From Sugiyamaella lignohabitans (taxonomy: Eukaryota; Ascomycota; Dipodascomycetes; Dipodascales; Trichomonascaceae), in contig NC_031672.1 in the NCBI RefSeq assembly GCF_001640025.1, positions 2,604,001 to 2,668,000 on the forward strand: a stretch of DNA of 64,000 nt. The letters run 5' to 3'. Below, one piece after another: positions 18,980 to 31,577 of this stretch (position 1 is the stretch's first letter; each line of letters begins with the position of its first letter). Below the pieces are notes generated by a model. That model made no database searches and had not been told where the DNA came from. It worked only from the letters and a program-made list of their open reading frames with translations. The position numbers and the translations under genes are program-made.

Positions 18980-21900
18980 TTTGAGCGTCTTGACTATATT
19001 GGAACTACCTGACCGAGGACCACCGTACAAGCGCGAGGTAGACGTCTAATTAATAGCCAGTAATGGGCGGCAGTCAGTGGGCTGTAAAATTTAAATAGTT
19101 TTTGAAGCGAGCCTTCAATAAGACTGACTGAATTACCAAATAGAGATATCAAATACGCTTCAAGAATTTTAAACCGTCTAGAGAGTCCTGTAAAAAATTA
19201 TCCTTGAGACGATAACACCAATAGAAGGAAAAACAAAGATTGACCAGAATATATTTCCAGTTTATCAAACCCTAGAAGTGTCTTGATAAATTAGATAATC
19301 CAATGCAGAAAACGAGCACCCTTGGAAATGAGAGAAGAGCCAGCCTATGTACAACAAAAAATGACAAGAAAAAATACAACCAACCACCAGAAATCAATAT
19401 GGATATATGACGAATAAACCTGGGGCACTTAAAACTACAGTACACGTGCAAAAGTGCACTATAATGGCCCGTACAGGCAAGCCTTTCTACGCTTTACAGC
19501 GTGTGACGACCTTCGCTTAGGTGCGAATACTACCTAACGAATAGATCTAAGTAATAAAACTTCCCAATAAATGGTACGCAGGGAAAGAAAAAAAAAAAAA
19601 AAAAAGAAGGGAAGGCATGGGAATCATTGTGCTTTTATTTGGTACATATATTGCGAGACGCTAATTTACAAGAAGGTTTGTGTGGTACTAAAAAGTATGT
19701 AGTAAGATACGTAATATTGCCGTGGGTATGATATGATACACTTGCTAGGTTGGGAGATTAGATGTGGGTTTGGATAGACTGCCAACACGAGGGGTAGGAC
19801 TCCTGATTGGGAGTTTATTTTTATTCTGATGTTTCCCAAAAACTCCCAAAATTGATGTAGTGAGCGGTGTGGCTAGAGAGCGGCATCGATAGTCCAGCAG
19901 TGTTGTGGGCCGAGTTTTACGCTGCCTTAATTCAAATCTGGTACCTGTGCACTGGACCGCGGACTTTGCTTGGGACCAATGGAGTTGCAGCGGCAGTCCT
20001 TCATGGGCTCACCCAGGCGGAACCATCCCAATATAGCCTCTGGTCAGCATTACATTGCCAATTTGGTTGCAGCGGCAGACTATTGTTTCACCTGTAAACA
20101 CGCCGTAATCAGGATAACGGCATCCTGCTGTAGGAAATGATGGGCAGCGGCAGCAATGCTGAAAAAGACTACCTCACATGAAGCAGCACGAGAAAAGCAG
20201 ATGGGACACCACCACTAGCTACGGGAAGAACCTATCGCAGTATTGGGATCAAGAGCAGCATAAAAAGCAGGGGCAGCAATAGCACCATGTGAGGCAGGGA
20301 CAGTAGACGCAGAGACAGTAGATGCAGCTAGGGAATCATTTGGTTGGGATTGTGGTGGGCAAATGCAGACTTTTCTGTCAAATTTGGGAAGGTGCTTTTG
20401 GGCACAAATCTAAATAATAATCCACTTCGCATTCGGGAAACTGTCGATTGGACGAAAAATATGCCAAAAAGTGGATGAGCCTTGAACGATAACAAAAAAA
20501 AATTACATAGTAAATCTCGCTTGAAATTAACCGGCAGTCGATCGAGTTTAGCTTATAGCCCGGATATTGCAGTGGAATCTCGATTACCGTTAAATATGAC
20601 GTTTTATTATTTTATATGTATCGAATTCAATTGCTTAGTGTACTAACGATGTATAAAATCCCCATTATAGTATGGCTTGGTACATTGGTAGGGTAAGTCT
20701 TTTTTTTTTTTTGGCTGCAGCTGGAACAACAAATCCTTCGTTCTGGCATGCTGGAGGGAGGGTAAACATCGTGTGACATCTTAATCTATTGAGAACTACC
20801 ACATACCAACCACATATTTGTTCCCAAAAAAGATTGACCAAGGAACTCTATATACAACAAAGCCAAGGGCAACTACCAATAATGAAGTGAGCCTGTTTGT
20901 ACTTGATATCTATCTACGTATTTAGTTACCTCGGTTTGTGTCTGTTTTTGACCGTCCATTTCATTGAAATATCTGCCTTCCCCACCTTTCCACAACTATT
21001 CAGATTGATAACCGCAAAATGTCCCCCATACCCCGGATGCTTCGACAATTTTACATTTTCTTACTTCGTATTCTGTCGACTAACATTTAATAACATTTGC
21101 TGTCTCGGGCTGTTCCCAATAGAGCACGGCACTGACTGACACCTCTTTACAGAATCCCACTTATGCATGCAGTTGTAGGGCTTTTAGTTTCATGTCCTTG
21201 CCATTCTGGGCCGATTTCCAGGGCCTCCAAAAAAATCTTAATCTAGTATTTCTGCAATGTCGGCGTGTTGAATGCAGGATTTGACAGTCCCTCACTTGAG
21301 ATCTGATGTCATTATACGTTTGAGGGGTTTTTGCACAGAATGCTAGCAGTCTTGGCAACGGTTAGCAGGGGTGGGTCCCTCTTAGCGGGTGAATTGGCAA
21401 TAGGGCTTACGGTCTTGGCAAGACACACTGGAATATGGAGAAATATTTCCGATATCCTAGTAGCTCTCGCTTAACTCATCTTATAAGCATACGATACTAC
21501 TGGAATATCTACCACAGTTAATTCTATAGCCGCAGTTTCATAATATTAAGTTGCTAGTGCAACAGACAGAGTAAACATAACAAATAATCTACTGTAGAAA
21601 AGGCAATAAAAGGAGTTGGCTAAATAAATAGATTTCCAAGTCAATTACGATTCGGTGGAGGTTATGTGTTATGTGGAGAGTGACACCCGATAAAGAGCAA
21701 TGTTTAGCAACTGTTTTAACAAACGATGTTGATACTGAACACTGCAATGATCGTGGTACATGCACTTTATGCCGGCCACTCACATTTTTTTACCCGTTGT
21801 GATGACCAGTTAGCCGTCGGCTATTTACCAGGTTGCCATTTTATCGGTGTCTGGTTTAAGTTGATAATTTCGATCGTGTCGATGACATGCTAAAAATCCC

Positions 21901-22166
21901 TCATTTCGATGTGCCGCCAAATTACCCATAGTCTGTATATAAACTTTTTTTCTATTGATTATATAGGCGCGGTCCAATAAAATAAATTAATTTTCATTAA
22001 AACCATTTGAATCATTCGTTGAACAAAAGTCTTTGTAAAAAATCTTTTTTTACACACATGAAAAGGGGTCTTCTTCGATTTTTTTTTTACAAAAGTTTGT
22101 TCCCGTCAGCAAAGTTGACTTGTCTAATCTGATTCATCGTTGTTATACCGCTTTAGGGATGTATTG

Positions 22167-22322
22167 AGCACCATGGGATAATTTATGGCCAATTCCACAC
22201 TTTGAATACATTTTTATATTCGTTAGACGATGTCTCAAATGTTATCTCTAGCACCATAGCAAATTCCATACATTGAACGACTTTTCTATATTCAATCAAC
22301 CATCTTCAAAAATCTATCAGCA
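22167..22322. repeat. Divergent ~80-bp tandem duplication
   Basis: Unit 1 starts AGCACCATGG at 22167 and unit 2 starts AGCACCATAG at 22250. Both continue with AATTCCA-ACA-TTGAA, a T-rich stretch with TATATTC, and a CATC/GATG-TTCAAA segment. The two units differ by substitutions and a small indel, so the duplication is old. Confidence 0.6.
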
Positions 22323-22632
22323 GCATTTCGGATACCCAAAAAAGCTCTTGGTTTTCTTGATAAGAAGTTCCTTCCTATCAGAATCTAGGACTACATTTCT
22401 TTCGTTACCACTTGCCAATATTCTAAGATATGTTTAATCCAAAGCGGACTGTTCAATCATGAAGACGGCCCATAGCTTCATATTATTGTATACCCCCCTG
22501 TTAACATCATTTGCAATTCTCCTTTTTACCATGGATATCCATTTCCATTTGTCAGAAATGAAACAAGTTCGGAAACTTCTGAGAATTCTTCTTCCGTATT
22601 CATTTGCATCAACTCCAAGGCCTGGAAACGAC

Positions 22633-22688
22633 TTTGTTCTATGAGTTTAGTGAATGGAACTTTGTTTTATGAGTCCAGTGAATGGAAA
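22633..22688. repeat. 28-bp direct tandem duplication
   Basis: TTTGTTCTATGAGTTTAGTG.. (22633-22660) is repeated as TTTGTTTTATGAGTCCAGTG.. (22661-22688), both ending in AATGGAA. Few differences, so fairly recent. Confidence 0.75.
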
Positions 22689-23062
22689 TATATTCATAAT
22701 AGTGGATTATTTTTACTATCTATTAACTCACCCTACACTAGCAACTTGGTTTATTGAATCATTTCTCTGGGAAATTTGGGCTGCACTACAAGTCGAGCCT
22801 CAACTCCAAATATTTATGGAGAAAGTGTCGTTTATTTTATTGAGTGAAGACATGTATAAATTAAAATTCAACTATATCCCTCCGTAAAATGAATTTCTTA
22901 CACTTCACTTTATCTTCAAGAAAACGTCCGTATTTGTGACTTGGGTCCCCGCATCTTGTCTTACTATTATCAATTAATCTACATAGGATGAACACACACT
23001 TAGATATCACATACTCTTATCATATCAGACATTAATACATTATTAACTCATGATGTTAGAAA

Positions 23063-25345
23063 CTACTTTCTTTTCAAGTCCCTCTTCAATAGAGCAACCA
23101 AAGGCTTTATTGAAAAGACAATGCATTCTAAGTCCAGAGTTTCAAGTCCCTTATCCGCAGACATCTCCAAAAGATCATCCAATTTCAGATCCAAAGTAAA
23201 TATTGGCTCAGCTCTCCCTTTTAATACTAAAGATATGACAAAAGTTCCTGGAACTGGTGATGCGATATAAAGGGTCATATTAGCTGTTCTGGAGTCTGGT
23301 AGTCTCCAGTCTAACACTACATTCTCCTTGATTAGTTGTGGTGGTGTGTATTTTTTGACTGGAATCTTGCTTTTGGTTGTTGGTTTTCCTCCGCCATTGG
23401 TAACGGCCCCAAGCGGTCCTCCAGTTTGCATTCGAACATTTGCAAGATATGACTTATATGTATCAATCTGGGAGCGAAGATACTCGTTATGATCGCGAAT
23501 AATACGATAAACATCGTCCAGTGATTTGGCTTCATTTTCTACTGACTCTTGTAACGATCCAAGCTGCTTTAGTTCTGAGTCCACTTCTGCTTGGAGAAGT
23601 TCCGCATCGTCACTATCTGCTTGTTCTATTTCAACCAATAAGTCAAGAGCTTTGATTCCACGCTTTACGAGTGCCTCTTCATTGGTAGTGGCAGCAAAAT
23701 CAGCAATTTTATGCAAATCAAGTGGTCTCTGAAGGACATTGTGTCCTGGAGGGAAGGCTCGTATAATGTTGATCATTAAAGACTTTGCTTCCATAAAAAT
23801 GACATCAGCACGAAGAAAATCCAATGGCCCGCCATCCACATCACCCACTTCCGTCTCCCATCTATTAAACAGCTGCAGCTCCATATTGGCATTCGCACTA
23901 CGTGGAACAAGTCCAGGCGATTCTCCTATATCTGCAAGCAATAATCCCAGGTGGGAGCTTTCATTTTGAATGACTTTCTCATGATACTTATCTAAGAGAG
24001 AATGCATGCCATAAACTTCATTTAATGTGATATTCAAGAACAAATCTTTCTTTGATAAAGCCACATATTGATCCATCTCTAGCGATTCATTAAAGTCAGG
24101 TACATCACACAGCTCTTGAAGGAAGTTATTAATTCGTGCCTTGTTAGCATCAACAAAAGGTGCCAGATTTTGCATATATGGCTCCTTCGAATAAGTGGGC
24201 TTATTAACCAAGTTTTGCAGCATTTTTGCCAACAGAGTCAATACCCTCCTTGAATTATCAGAAGGTAATCTATCTACCAACATATATGCTTGTGGTGTTA
24301 CAATTGCTGGGTTGATAAAACGGAGAAAGAAGAATGCGCCAATTAGAGAGCAAACAGCAGCATCCGTAGCAGTGGGGTACTTTCTTTTCGTTAGTAAACG
24401 GATTTGCTTACAAATCCACCTAATTCCATATGGAACCATATCTAGAGAAGATAAAATAGTGTCTAATAGTTCAGAAGATAATTGCTTTAGCTTGACATGG
24501 CGAGGTCGAATCATTTCCAGAACCATTGGATGACGTGAAGCTTCTTCGGCAGTGATTGTTGGCTGCTCCTCATTACTGTTCCTTGAAGAACCACCATCCA
24601 TGTCCACTAGTTCTTCGTATACTTTGAGAGGATTGATTTCAAGATTAAGATTCTTTTCATCAATAATAGAGCTGAGTTTAGCTGAAAGTGCTGACCTGAG
24701 GTATGATTGACCAGGACCTCTTCTGGTGTAGGTTGTCATCATTCTAGAAACAGGGGTATTTGCTCGTAAAAGAGAGCTGAATTCTTGAGCATTATCAAAT
24801 TGGTAGGCCAGGACTGCTTGAAACATAGTCAAAAGAAGATGCTCTTCTCTTTGCTCATACTGATTTCCATATATAGTAAACATAACTGTTTGTAGCAAAG
24901 AGTCAATCTCTGCCATCGAAACAACACGACAAAGTAGGGCAATGTGCTTGGGTTCCGATTGAAGTAAGAAGAATAGGTTACCATATAATTCAGTTTTCTT
25001 TCTATCTGGAAAATACTCATCAGCCACTTGTTCAGGAGCTTCTTCCAATCGAGAGGCAATATCCTTCTGTTCTTCCGCATTCATTTTGTTCTGAATAAGT
25101 AGGGCGATTCTGCCGTCCAAGTAACGAACATCTTTTTCCAGCAAGAAGTTTCTCTTAGACTGTTCAGAAATGTCGCTTTTTAGCTGTCGCAGATATTTTT
25201 GTGCCTTAGCAAGTTCATCATCGATATCATCATCTCTATCCACACCTCCCATGGACATATATAGAGCAGCTACTGAGTATCGTTTTGATTGACGATTAGC
25301 CGTCGCGCCACTAGTGTTTCTTTTAAACGGTACTGTGTCTTCCAT
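23063..25345 (-). CDS. Ras GTPase-activating protein, Gap1/Sar1 type (IQGAP-related)
   Basis: 760 aa. The N-terminus contains a coiled coil (about 42-90), followed by a RasGAP domain (about 110-460) with the arginine-finger region FSSLLRANTPVSRMM and the structural FLRFINPAIVTPQAYMLV motif, and ending in the RasGAP C-terminal domain shared with IQGAPs (about 560-740). There is no calponin-homology domain or IQ repeat, so it is not Iqg1; length and layout match S. pombe Gap1 (766 aa), which inactivates Ras1. S. cerevisiae uses the unrelated-architecture Ira1/2 instead. Start ATG at 25345. It is divergent from TSC2, another small-GTPase GAP. Confidence 0.93.
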   Translation of the reverse strand: MEDTVPFKRNTSGATANRQSKRYSVAALYMSMGGVDRDDDIDDELAKAQKYLRQLKSDISEQSKRNFLLEKDVRYLDGRIALLIQNKMNAEEQKDIASRLEEAPEQVADEYFPDRKKTELYGNLFFLLQSEPKHIALLCRVVSMAEIDSLLQTVMFTIYGNQYEQREEHLLLTMFQAVLAYQFDNAQEFSSLLRANTPVSRMMTTYTRRGPGQSYLRSALSAKLSSIIDEKNLNLEINPLKVYEELVDMDGGSSRNSNEEQPTITAEEASRHPMVLEMIRPRHVKLKQLSSELLDTILSSLDMVPYGIRWICKQIRLLTKRKYPTATDAAVCSLIGAFFFLRFINPAIVTPQAYMLVDRLPSDNSRRVLTLLAKMLQNLVNKPTYSKEPYMQNLAPFVDANKARINNFLQELCDVPDFNESLEMDQYVALSKKDLFLNITLNEVYGMHSLLDKYHEKVIQNESSHLGLLLADIGESPGLVPRSANANMELQLFNRWETEVGDVDGGPLDFLRADVIFMEAKSLMINIIRAFPPGHNVLQRPLDLHKIADFAATTNEEALVKRGIKALDLLVEIEQADSDDAELLQAEVDSELKQLGSLQESVENEAKSLDDVYRIIRDHNEYLRSQIDTYKSYLANVRMQTGGPLGAVTNGGGKPTTKSKIPVKKYTPPQLIKENVVLDWRLPDSRTANMTLYIASPVPGTFVISLVLKGRAEPIFTLDLKLDDLLEMSADKGLETLDLECIVFSIKPLVALLKRDLKRK

Positions 25346-26694
25346 GATAAGTTTGATTTCTTACTAATTGATTTGATTGTCCTGGCCCGCCTTGGTATGT
25401 GTTTGTAGTAATAAATTTAGCTGTATCTGGGAAACAGGTTAAGCTTCCTCCTCAAATGCTGAGTTTGAATGGAGTGATTTAGGAGCCAAAGGGATAGGTA
25501 TCTAGATATCAGGAGCTATGATATCAACTAAAGAACCCAAGATTGGACAGTTGTTTTGAACTTAATTCGCTTTCGATCTTGTCAATAAACAGATCTGACC
25601 TGTTTCCTAAGATTGACAAACTTTTGGGTCCACCTGTTCATGCAACTTTATCGGCTCATGTACGCGGGGGTCTAACCCTGATCAGGCTACATTAGTTACC
25701 CCTGACTATGCAAGCAGGACAACAGACCCCTGGTGTGTTGATTTATGGAAGTGTCATATATAGATTTTGGACTATACAGGCGACAGTATCTAATAACGGT
25801 TAATTTACTTAGGTTCGTTTGGTGATAGAATTACTCTGGACAGAGCTGATACGGTTCAAAACCAGTTGCAGAGAGATAAGCCACTTAGGCCTAATCAGGA
25901 AATTTTACCAATTTCGGCGACGCGTGGAAGAAATAACTGAGATTTCCGTGGACAGAACGCGCGTTCTGAATGAACTTCAATGAACATACGCCGCTAGTGT
26001 TAATTGCTGCTTTATTTAGTTAATTAAAATTATCATTCGATATATCGCTTTAAAAGGTTCGCCCAAAGTACTATCATTATCACAAGACCCAGTCGCTTGT
26101 ACTTGATGTACTTTAGTCACTGCGGAACAATCAGACCCGTTGCCTCTTCGTTGTTATGAAACTCTGTATTATCGTTGATTTGTTGAAATTCCACAACCTT
26201 TATATTGTAGATTATTACAACTGTGGCTATTGAGTACTTTAGCTAGTTTTGAACTTTTGGTTTGTGCTCCTGCTGCACTGTGCCAGGGCTTTTATACAGT
26301 CTCCATTTTATATGCATACTAGATGATTACGGTATTTGACTCTCAAGAAGATTAAAGGCTATTAGGGGTTTTCAATGGGAAAGCCTATAAAAAAGCTAGT
26401 CTTTTGAATATAGGACTCTCTCGACCCTACTGAATTGTCTAAGAAATTTAACAACCACTTCCCATAATCACGTGACACGTCCTATTACCCGGATCTGGAT
26501 AGGCTCAATTAGAGTTCTCTGCAATGCTGGTGAACCTACGAGGTCCATGGGACTAAATCAGAACTGGAACTTTTTTGATCACAATTCATTCGTGGTCATT
26601 TTAAACCGATTAGCTTTGCTGCACAGGCAAAGTTAATAATATCCAAATTTGGGGGATCCAATTATTCTCTTGTGCTGTTGGCTCAGACTAGTGT
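25346..26694. promoter_or_regulatory. Shared upstream region of RasGAP and TSC2
   Basis: 1.35 kb between divergent genes, with no coding frame recognised. It contains a CACGTG site at 26469-26474 followed immediately by a second ACGT core (ACACGT), and CG-rich sequence near the TSC2 start. Larger than most intergenic regions here. Confidence 0.5.
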
Positions 26695-29600
26695 ATGGCC
26701 GCTCGGCCGGCCATCTTTGGTAAGTCAGGCTTAAAGACATAGTGGGATAATAAGAAGTATTATGACTAACTGTGTAGAAATGTCTAGCTCTTCTTCTGGT
26801 CTGGAGAGCGTTCTAAAGACGCTGAGTAAAACATTTCGGGGCACCGGTGGATCTTCTCCAGCAGCGATCAAAGCTCGTATACAGCCCGCGGTGGTAGAAG
26901 GTGCCGCTGATCTTGATCAATTGTTGGATAAATTGAATGCTCCAGCAAACGTCGTTAGCATTAGTGATAAGATCAAGGCAGCAGAACTTATTCGAGCGTC
27001 TATTGAAGAGAATGCAGTCTCAAGCATACCCGAAATTTGGTATAATGCGCGCTACCTCATTTCCAGTAACCACCAGACCGAAGCTCGCAGAGCAGGTTTG
27101 CGATTAATGCACTCGTGTATTGCCCATGATGAAAGAAGTATTGGCGTGAGGATTTCCTACTATAAGGCTATTATTAAGCATAGTAATTTGGAAGATTTCG
27201 ATTTGCAACTCGATTGTTTGCAAACTTTGACAAACAATGGTAGAGATTTGCTTGATTTAAATCAATCTGGCTATACATTACCTAGGGTGTTGTGGAGCTG
27301 GTTGAAACGGCTTGCCAGCGAAGCACAGGAAATTCGTATAGGGCGAAAAAAGGACATCACTTTGCCATGGGGAACGTCAATGGAGCAAAATTTTCATGAC
27401 ATGATGAAATACATTATTAACACCTTGAGGTTTAGCATTGCTGCATATGACGAAGGTGATTTGGAAATTATATTGAAGGAAGCTACATTGATTGCGCGGA
27501 AGACTTCTGATGTTGATGATATCAGCCTCATCTGTGAACTTATTAATACTGTGATGGTGTATGGCCTCATACCTATGAATAGCTTGAGAAATATTCTTGA
27601 GATTCTTTGTGGTATTAGCATTACGGTTGAATCGCTGACAGACAAGGTATGGGAGTGCGTTTTGAATTTAGCCCATAGCCATCTTGGAAATAGTACAATA
27701 TCGCATCTCTGTCAGATCCTTGAAAATACGCATCGAAAAGAAGTTAATTCGAACACTATGCGGGGAGCAGCTAGATTTCTTCAAAAACTACTCAGTAAGC
27801 AAGAAAATTCCACTGAGGATGACAGTGGCAGTGTGACAAAGCTAAAACAGCCCAGTCTAATTCCTCATATCGGACCACATATTATCCCAATGACTAAAGT
27901 TTTGCATGCCTATCGGAAGTCATTGGACGTCGAAAGTCTCCGCCATAGTCTTGAAATTTGTCGATGTATTTACGATTTGCTGAAGGATGAACACACTGCT
28001 GACTGCATCGGGTATGAACTATGGGAGTCTAAGTCCCATTCGCCCCTGGAGATTATTTACCAGATAAGCAGGACGACATCTGTAGAGCAGAAATCTAGAA
28101 GAAGCTCTGCTGTCAGCGCAGGAGGTGGTTCGATGAACAATAATACGGATACAGTGTCCCAAATTCTTGATTCCTTTGTGTCTGTATTTCACCTTCTGTC
28201 AGATTTACTCAAGTCAAAGAGATTGAAGGGTCCGTACGAAGTCGTTATCGACTTTTTCATAGATATGTGCCCCTATTTGGACCAAGACACTGCACTAGTG
28301 GTCATAGATCACTTTGCTAGTATGCATTATTGTAATCCAATGTCGACATCATGGGTGGAAAATACCGAAACTCTACTCATTAACTTCTTCTTTGATCCAC
28401 ACTGGTCTTCGGTTATTAGAGTAAGGATTCTCGATATCATCAAAATGATTTACATCTTAGGCAATATAGATGATCGAAGGTCACTGGTTAACGATGTCAT
28501 AGAAAGGGTATTTTCAATAATGGACGAAGAGTACGTTGACAACGACACTATAAAGGCTCTTATTGAACTTTATCTTTACATCTGCCAAGATTGTAACTAT
28601 TCAATGTTTGTGCAAATATCAGAAATATTGATGCGACAGTTCAACGCTACTAAACACATGCCAAAGATGGCTATAAACGTGCACCACAGGACAGCTACCC
28701 ATCATCACCATCAATGGCCAAATGCTACAGCAAGATCTTCCAAGCGGCAGATTATTGCAAGGGCCATTGCGCAGCTGTTTGTTCAAGTTTTCCGAACTCT
28801 CCCACGACGATCACGGTATCTATATTTTAATTTGGTTGCCATTTGTCAGAAGTCTATCACTGAACCACTTGCATTTATAGAGGCAGCTAGGGTTCTGATT
28901 CGAATTCGAAGTACAGGGTCAAATCATATCTATCTTACAGACCCAGCTAATAGCCAGATAGCAGCTGGCCGGGTAGCGAAAGCACGCTCAAAGTCAGGTT
29001 CCCTTAGTGGTCCCAGTTTGAATAATGATGATGTTTCTTCAATTTCCTCGAGCACTACAGCTGCTGCAATTGCTACTCCCTCGGACAGCTCAGTTAATTC
29101 CTCCATGGTTTCCTCACAAGAACCTGTCTGGTTATATCCTGACCACGTAGAGTATCTCGATGGGAAGCTCAATAGTCCTTCACCGATTCTAAAGAGATTG
29201 TTACCGGGCCAGGAGATTGATTTTCAAAGTAGTGGTAAGCTCACTAGCAGAGAGTACGAGATTGACACCACTGTGCTCCTGGACCTTGTTGCAAATGTTT
29301 TGGAGTTTGGTGCTCACTGGGAAATCTACTCCTTTATTTGGACTCATTTCCCCCCTCAGCTTGCGAACACACAACTGTTCAGTGGCTGCAATGGTGAAGT
29401 ATTGCGTTTGAGAAAATTTCTTTGTGACCAAATCTCTAACTCAAAGCTTCCTCCAAGTGTGATACTGCCTTCAGATGTTACTAAGCACGATATTATGGTT
29501 TTGCAAATCTTGACTTTATCCCTGTTGCTTCCATTTAATGATGTGTTTGGTAAGACTGACTATGATTATATAGTCCAGGCTCTTGTTCTTGGTCTGTCCT

Positions 29601-31456
29601 CATGGGAACGGACAGCAGTGCCTTGTATTCATGTTCTGGTGGTCTGCTGTTATGAATGTCCTCTATCCGTAAAGAAATTTCTGGGTCAGATTTTTGCGAA
29701 GTTTCAAACCAAAATTACAACTACGTTATCTAGTCCTCATATATTGGAGTTTTTGATTTCTCTATCTCGACTACCTTGGATTACAGATAATTTCACACAG
29801 GATGAATACAAGAGAGTATTTGCCATGGCTTTTACTTATATCAAGCATGCCAATGATTTGACGCAAAAGAGCCAGGCCGAGGAGTCCGATCGAATCATGT
29901 CTCAGTACCTGTTGGCCCTTGCTTATAGTGCTATCTCGAGTTGGTTTTTAACCATTAAACTAGCTAATCGTAGACATATGGCCACGTTCATTACAAGAAA
30001 TTTAATTTTGGCGGACGGTCGTACAGATGACATTGATGAACAGAGCCTCGCTACTCTAGATCTGATATCTCGTTTTTCTTACTCTGATATTGATCTCATT
30101 TTACAATCTTCATTCACTAGTAATGCAAGTGACCAAGAAACAACAACGAAGAGCTGGATATACGGAAAAAGCATTATATCTATCGAGACAAATATATATA
30201 CGGGAGCTAGTAAGGCTATTGTTCGTCGGCCAACTGGAACATCGCTGTTGAATATGAGACCAGATGACAAAATGGTGCCGAAATGGGTTAGAGATAGTAT
30301 AACTTTGAAAGAGGCATCATCGTCGAGCGAGCAGAACTTATCTGTAATGTACTCACCCAGCTATTATCTTCTTCAGTTATTGGTTCCGAATGACATACAT
30401 ACCGATCACAATCCAATACCTTTAAACGATGATGCTCAGATAATCCGTGCAATTGGTGCTATAGACAGAGCCCCAGTAGTTGACTTTCATAAAGTGGGTA
30501 TTCTATATATTGCACCCGATCAGAGAACTGAGCAAGAAATCCTTGCTAACTCTACCGGATCGAAAAGCTACAGATTGTTTCTCAGTAAGATGGGCAAACT
30601 AGTCAGACTGAAAGGTAATCGTAGTATTTATACCGGTGGACTGGATACAGAGATGGATATTGATGGTGAATATGCCTATTCTTGGAGTGATAAAATAACA
30701 CAGATGATATTCCATACGACAACGATGATGCCCTCACCAGCAAACCCTCAAGATACCAGCATCTCAAGTAAAAAGAGGCATATTGGCAACAACTATATTT
30801 CTATCTTTTATGACGAATCAGGACTACCATTTCGATTTGATACCATCAAGAGCCAGTTTAATTTCATCAATATAGTAGTGACTCCGCAGTCCAATGGCCT
30901 TGATTCGATTCTTAACTCTTCAGAAAAAAGGCCAGATTTTGCAGCTAAAAACTTTTACCAAGTGAGAGTTTACAAAAGAGATGGACTGCCTGATCTGTTT
31001 GCTGCCTGTAATATTAAAGTCGTGTCGGAACCATGCCTGGCAGTTTTTGTCCGTAATCTCGCGATTGTAGCCTCCAAATTCGCCACAGTCTATCATTCTG
31101 GCGGACAGTATGTCTCAAATTGGCGCTATAGACTTCAACAGATCAACCAGTTACGTGAAAGAGTTGCTACTCAACAACGTGAGGAGTTTGAACAGAAGCA
31201 GAAGCAACAGCCTCAACAAAATGATGATCTAGCTACTGATAGCAGGGACACGGGTCATACCACTGGCAGTGTGTCAACCGCAGGTGATGTAGCTCTGTCA
31301 TTCCTTGATCAACTCCAACTGGGGTCTGGAACTCCTGCGCTCGAGGCTGTCTCGGATACCAACTCATCGACCCCGGCAACTTCATTTGTACCGGATAATG
31401 ATAGAGGCACTGATCTGCCATTGCTCAGATCTCTAGACTTCTCTGGTTATACATAG
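26695..31456 (+). CDS. TSC2: Tuberin (TSC2), GAP for Rheb
   Basis: Catalytic subunit of the TSC complex, which turns off Rheb and so restrains TORC1. Exons 26695-26719 (MAARPAIF plus one base) and 26778-31456, joined across a 58-nt intron with donor GTAAGT at 26720, branch GACTAAC at 26764-26770 and acceptor TAG at 26777; 1567 aa. An in-frame ATG at 26762 lies inside the intron and is not the start. The long N-terminal region is an alpha-solenoid as in tuberin; the C-terminal Rap/Ran-GAP domain shows FHKVGILYIAP, the asparagine thumb in RHIGNNYISIFYDESG (N1346, aspartate in human is Asn in the next position here), and FNFINIVVTPQ, ending with WRYRLQQINQLRERV like human WIARLRHIKRLRQRI. Gln-rich C-terminal tail. 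The gene is absent from S. cerevisiae. Confidence 0.95.
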
Positions 31457-31577
31457 TCGTATATATTAATATTTATTAGTGCATTTTTATATGTTTGCGC
31501 ATAGAATCCAGCACATTGCGATCAATGAAAGCTCACTATCCTACATGAACTACTTTTGAAATATACTTGTAACGCTC

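Larger units (their letters stand above)
18980..23062. other. Long intergenic region upstream of the copper-fist gene
   Basis: 4.1 kb with no recognisable protein or RNA gene. It holds an 18-A run (19588-19605), a CACGTG site (19443-19448), a moderately GC-rich patch (about 19.85-20.35 kb) in which GCAGCGGCAG recurs, a 15-bp tandem repeat (20299-20327), a T-run at 20701-20713, and two larger tandem duplications (22167-22322 and 22633-22688). Open frames of 60-80 codons occur but look random. It separates two minus-strand genes, so it is upstream of HAA1 only if the RasGAP 3' end lies close to 23063. Confidence 0.6.

Noticed and set aside
19867..20097. 76-codon open frame upstream of HAA1
   Set aside because: No homology recognised; composition resembles the surrounding repeat-like patch.
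20665..20764. Possible spliced small gene starting MAWYIGR with a GTAAGT donor at about 20694
   Set aside because: The implied intron would be only about 30 nt and lacks the CTAAC branch found in every other intron here.
22654..22887. 77-codon open frame
   Set aside because: Overlaps a 28-bp tandem duplication and shows no recognisable domain; starts outside any plausible promoter context.
26762..26779. ATG at 26762 as the start of TSC2
   Set aside because: It lies inside an intron carrying a GACTAAC branch and TAG acceptor; splicing from 26719 gives an in-frame earlier start.
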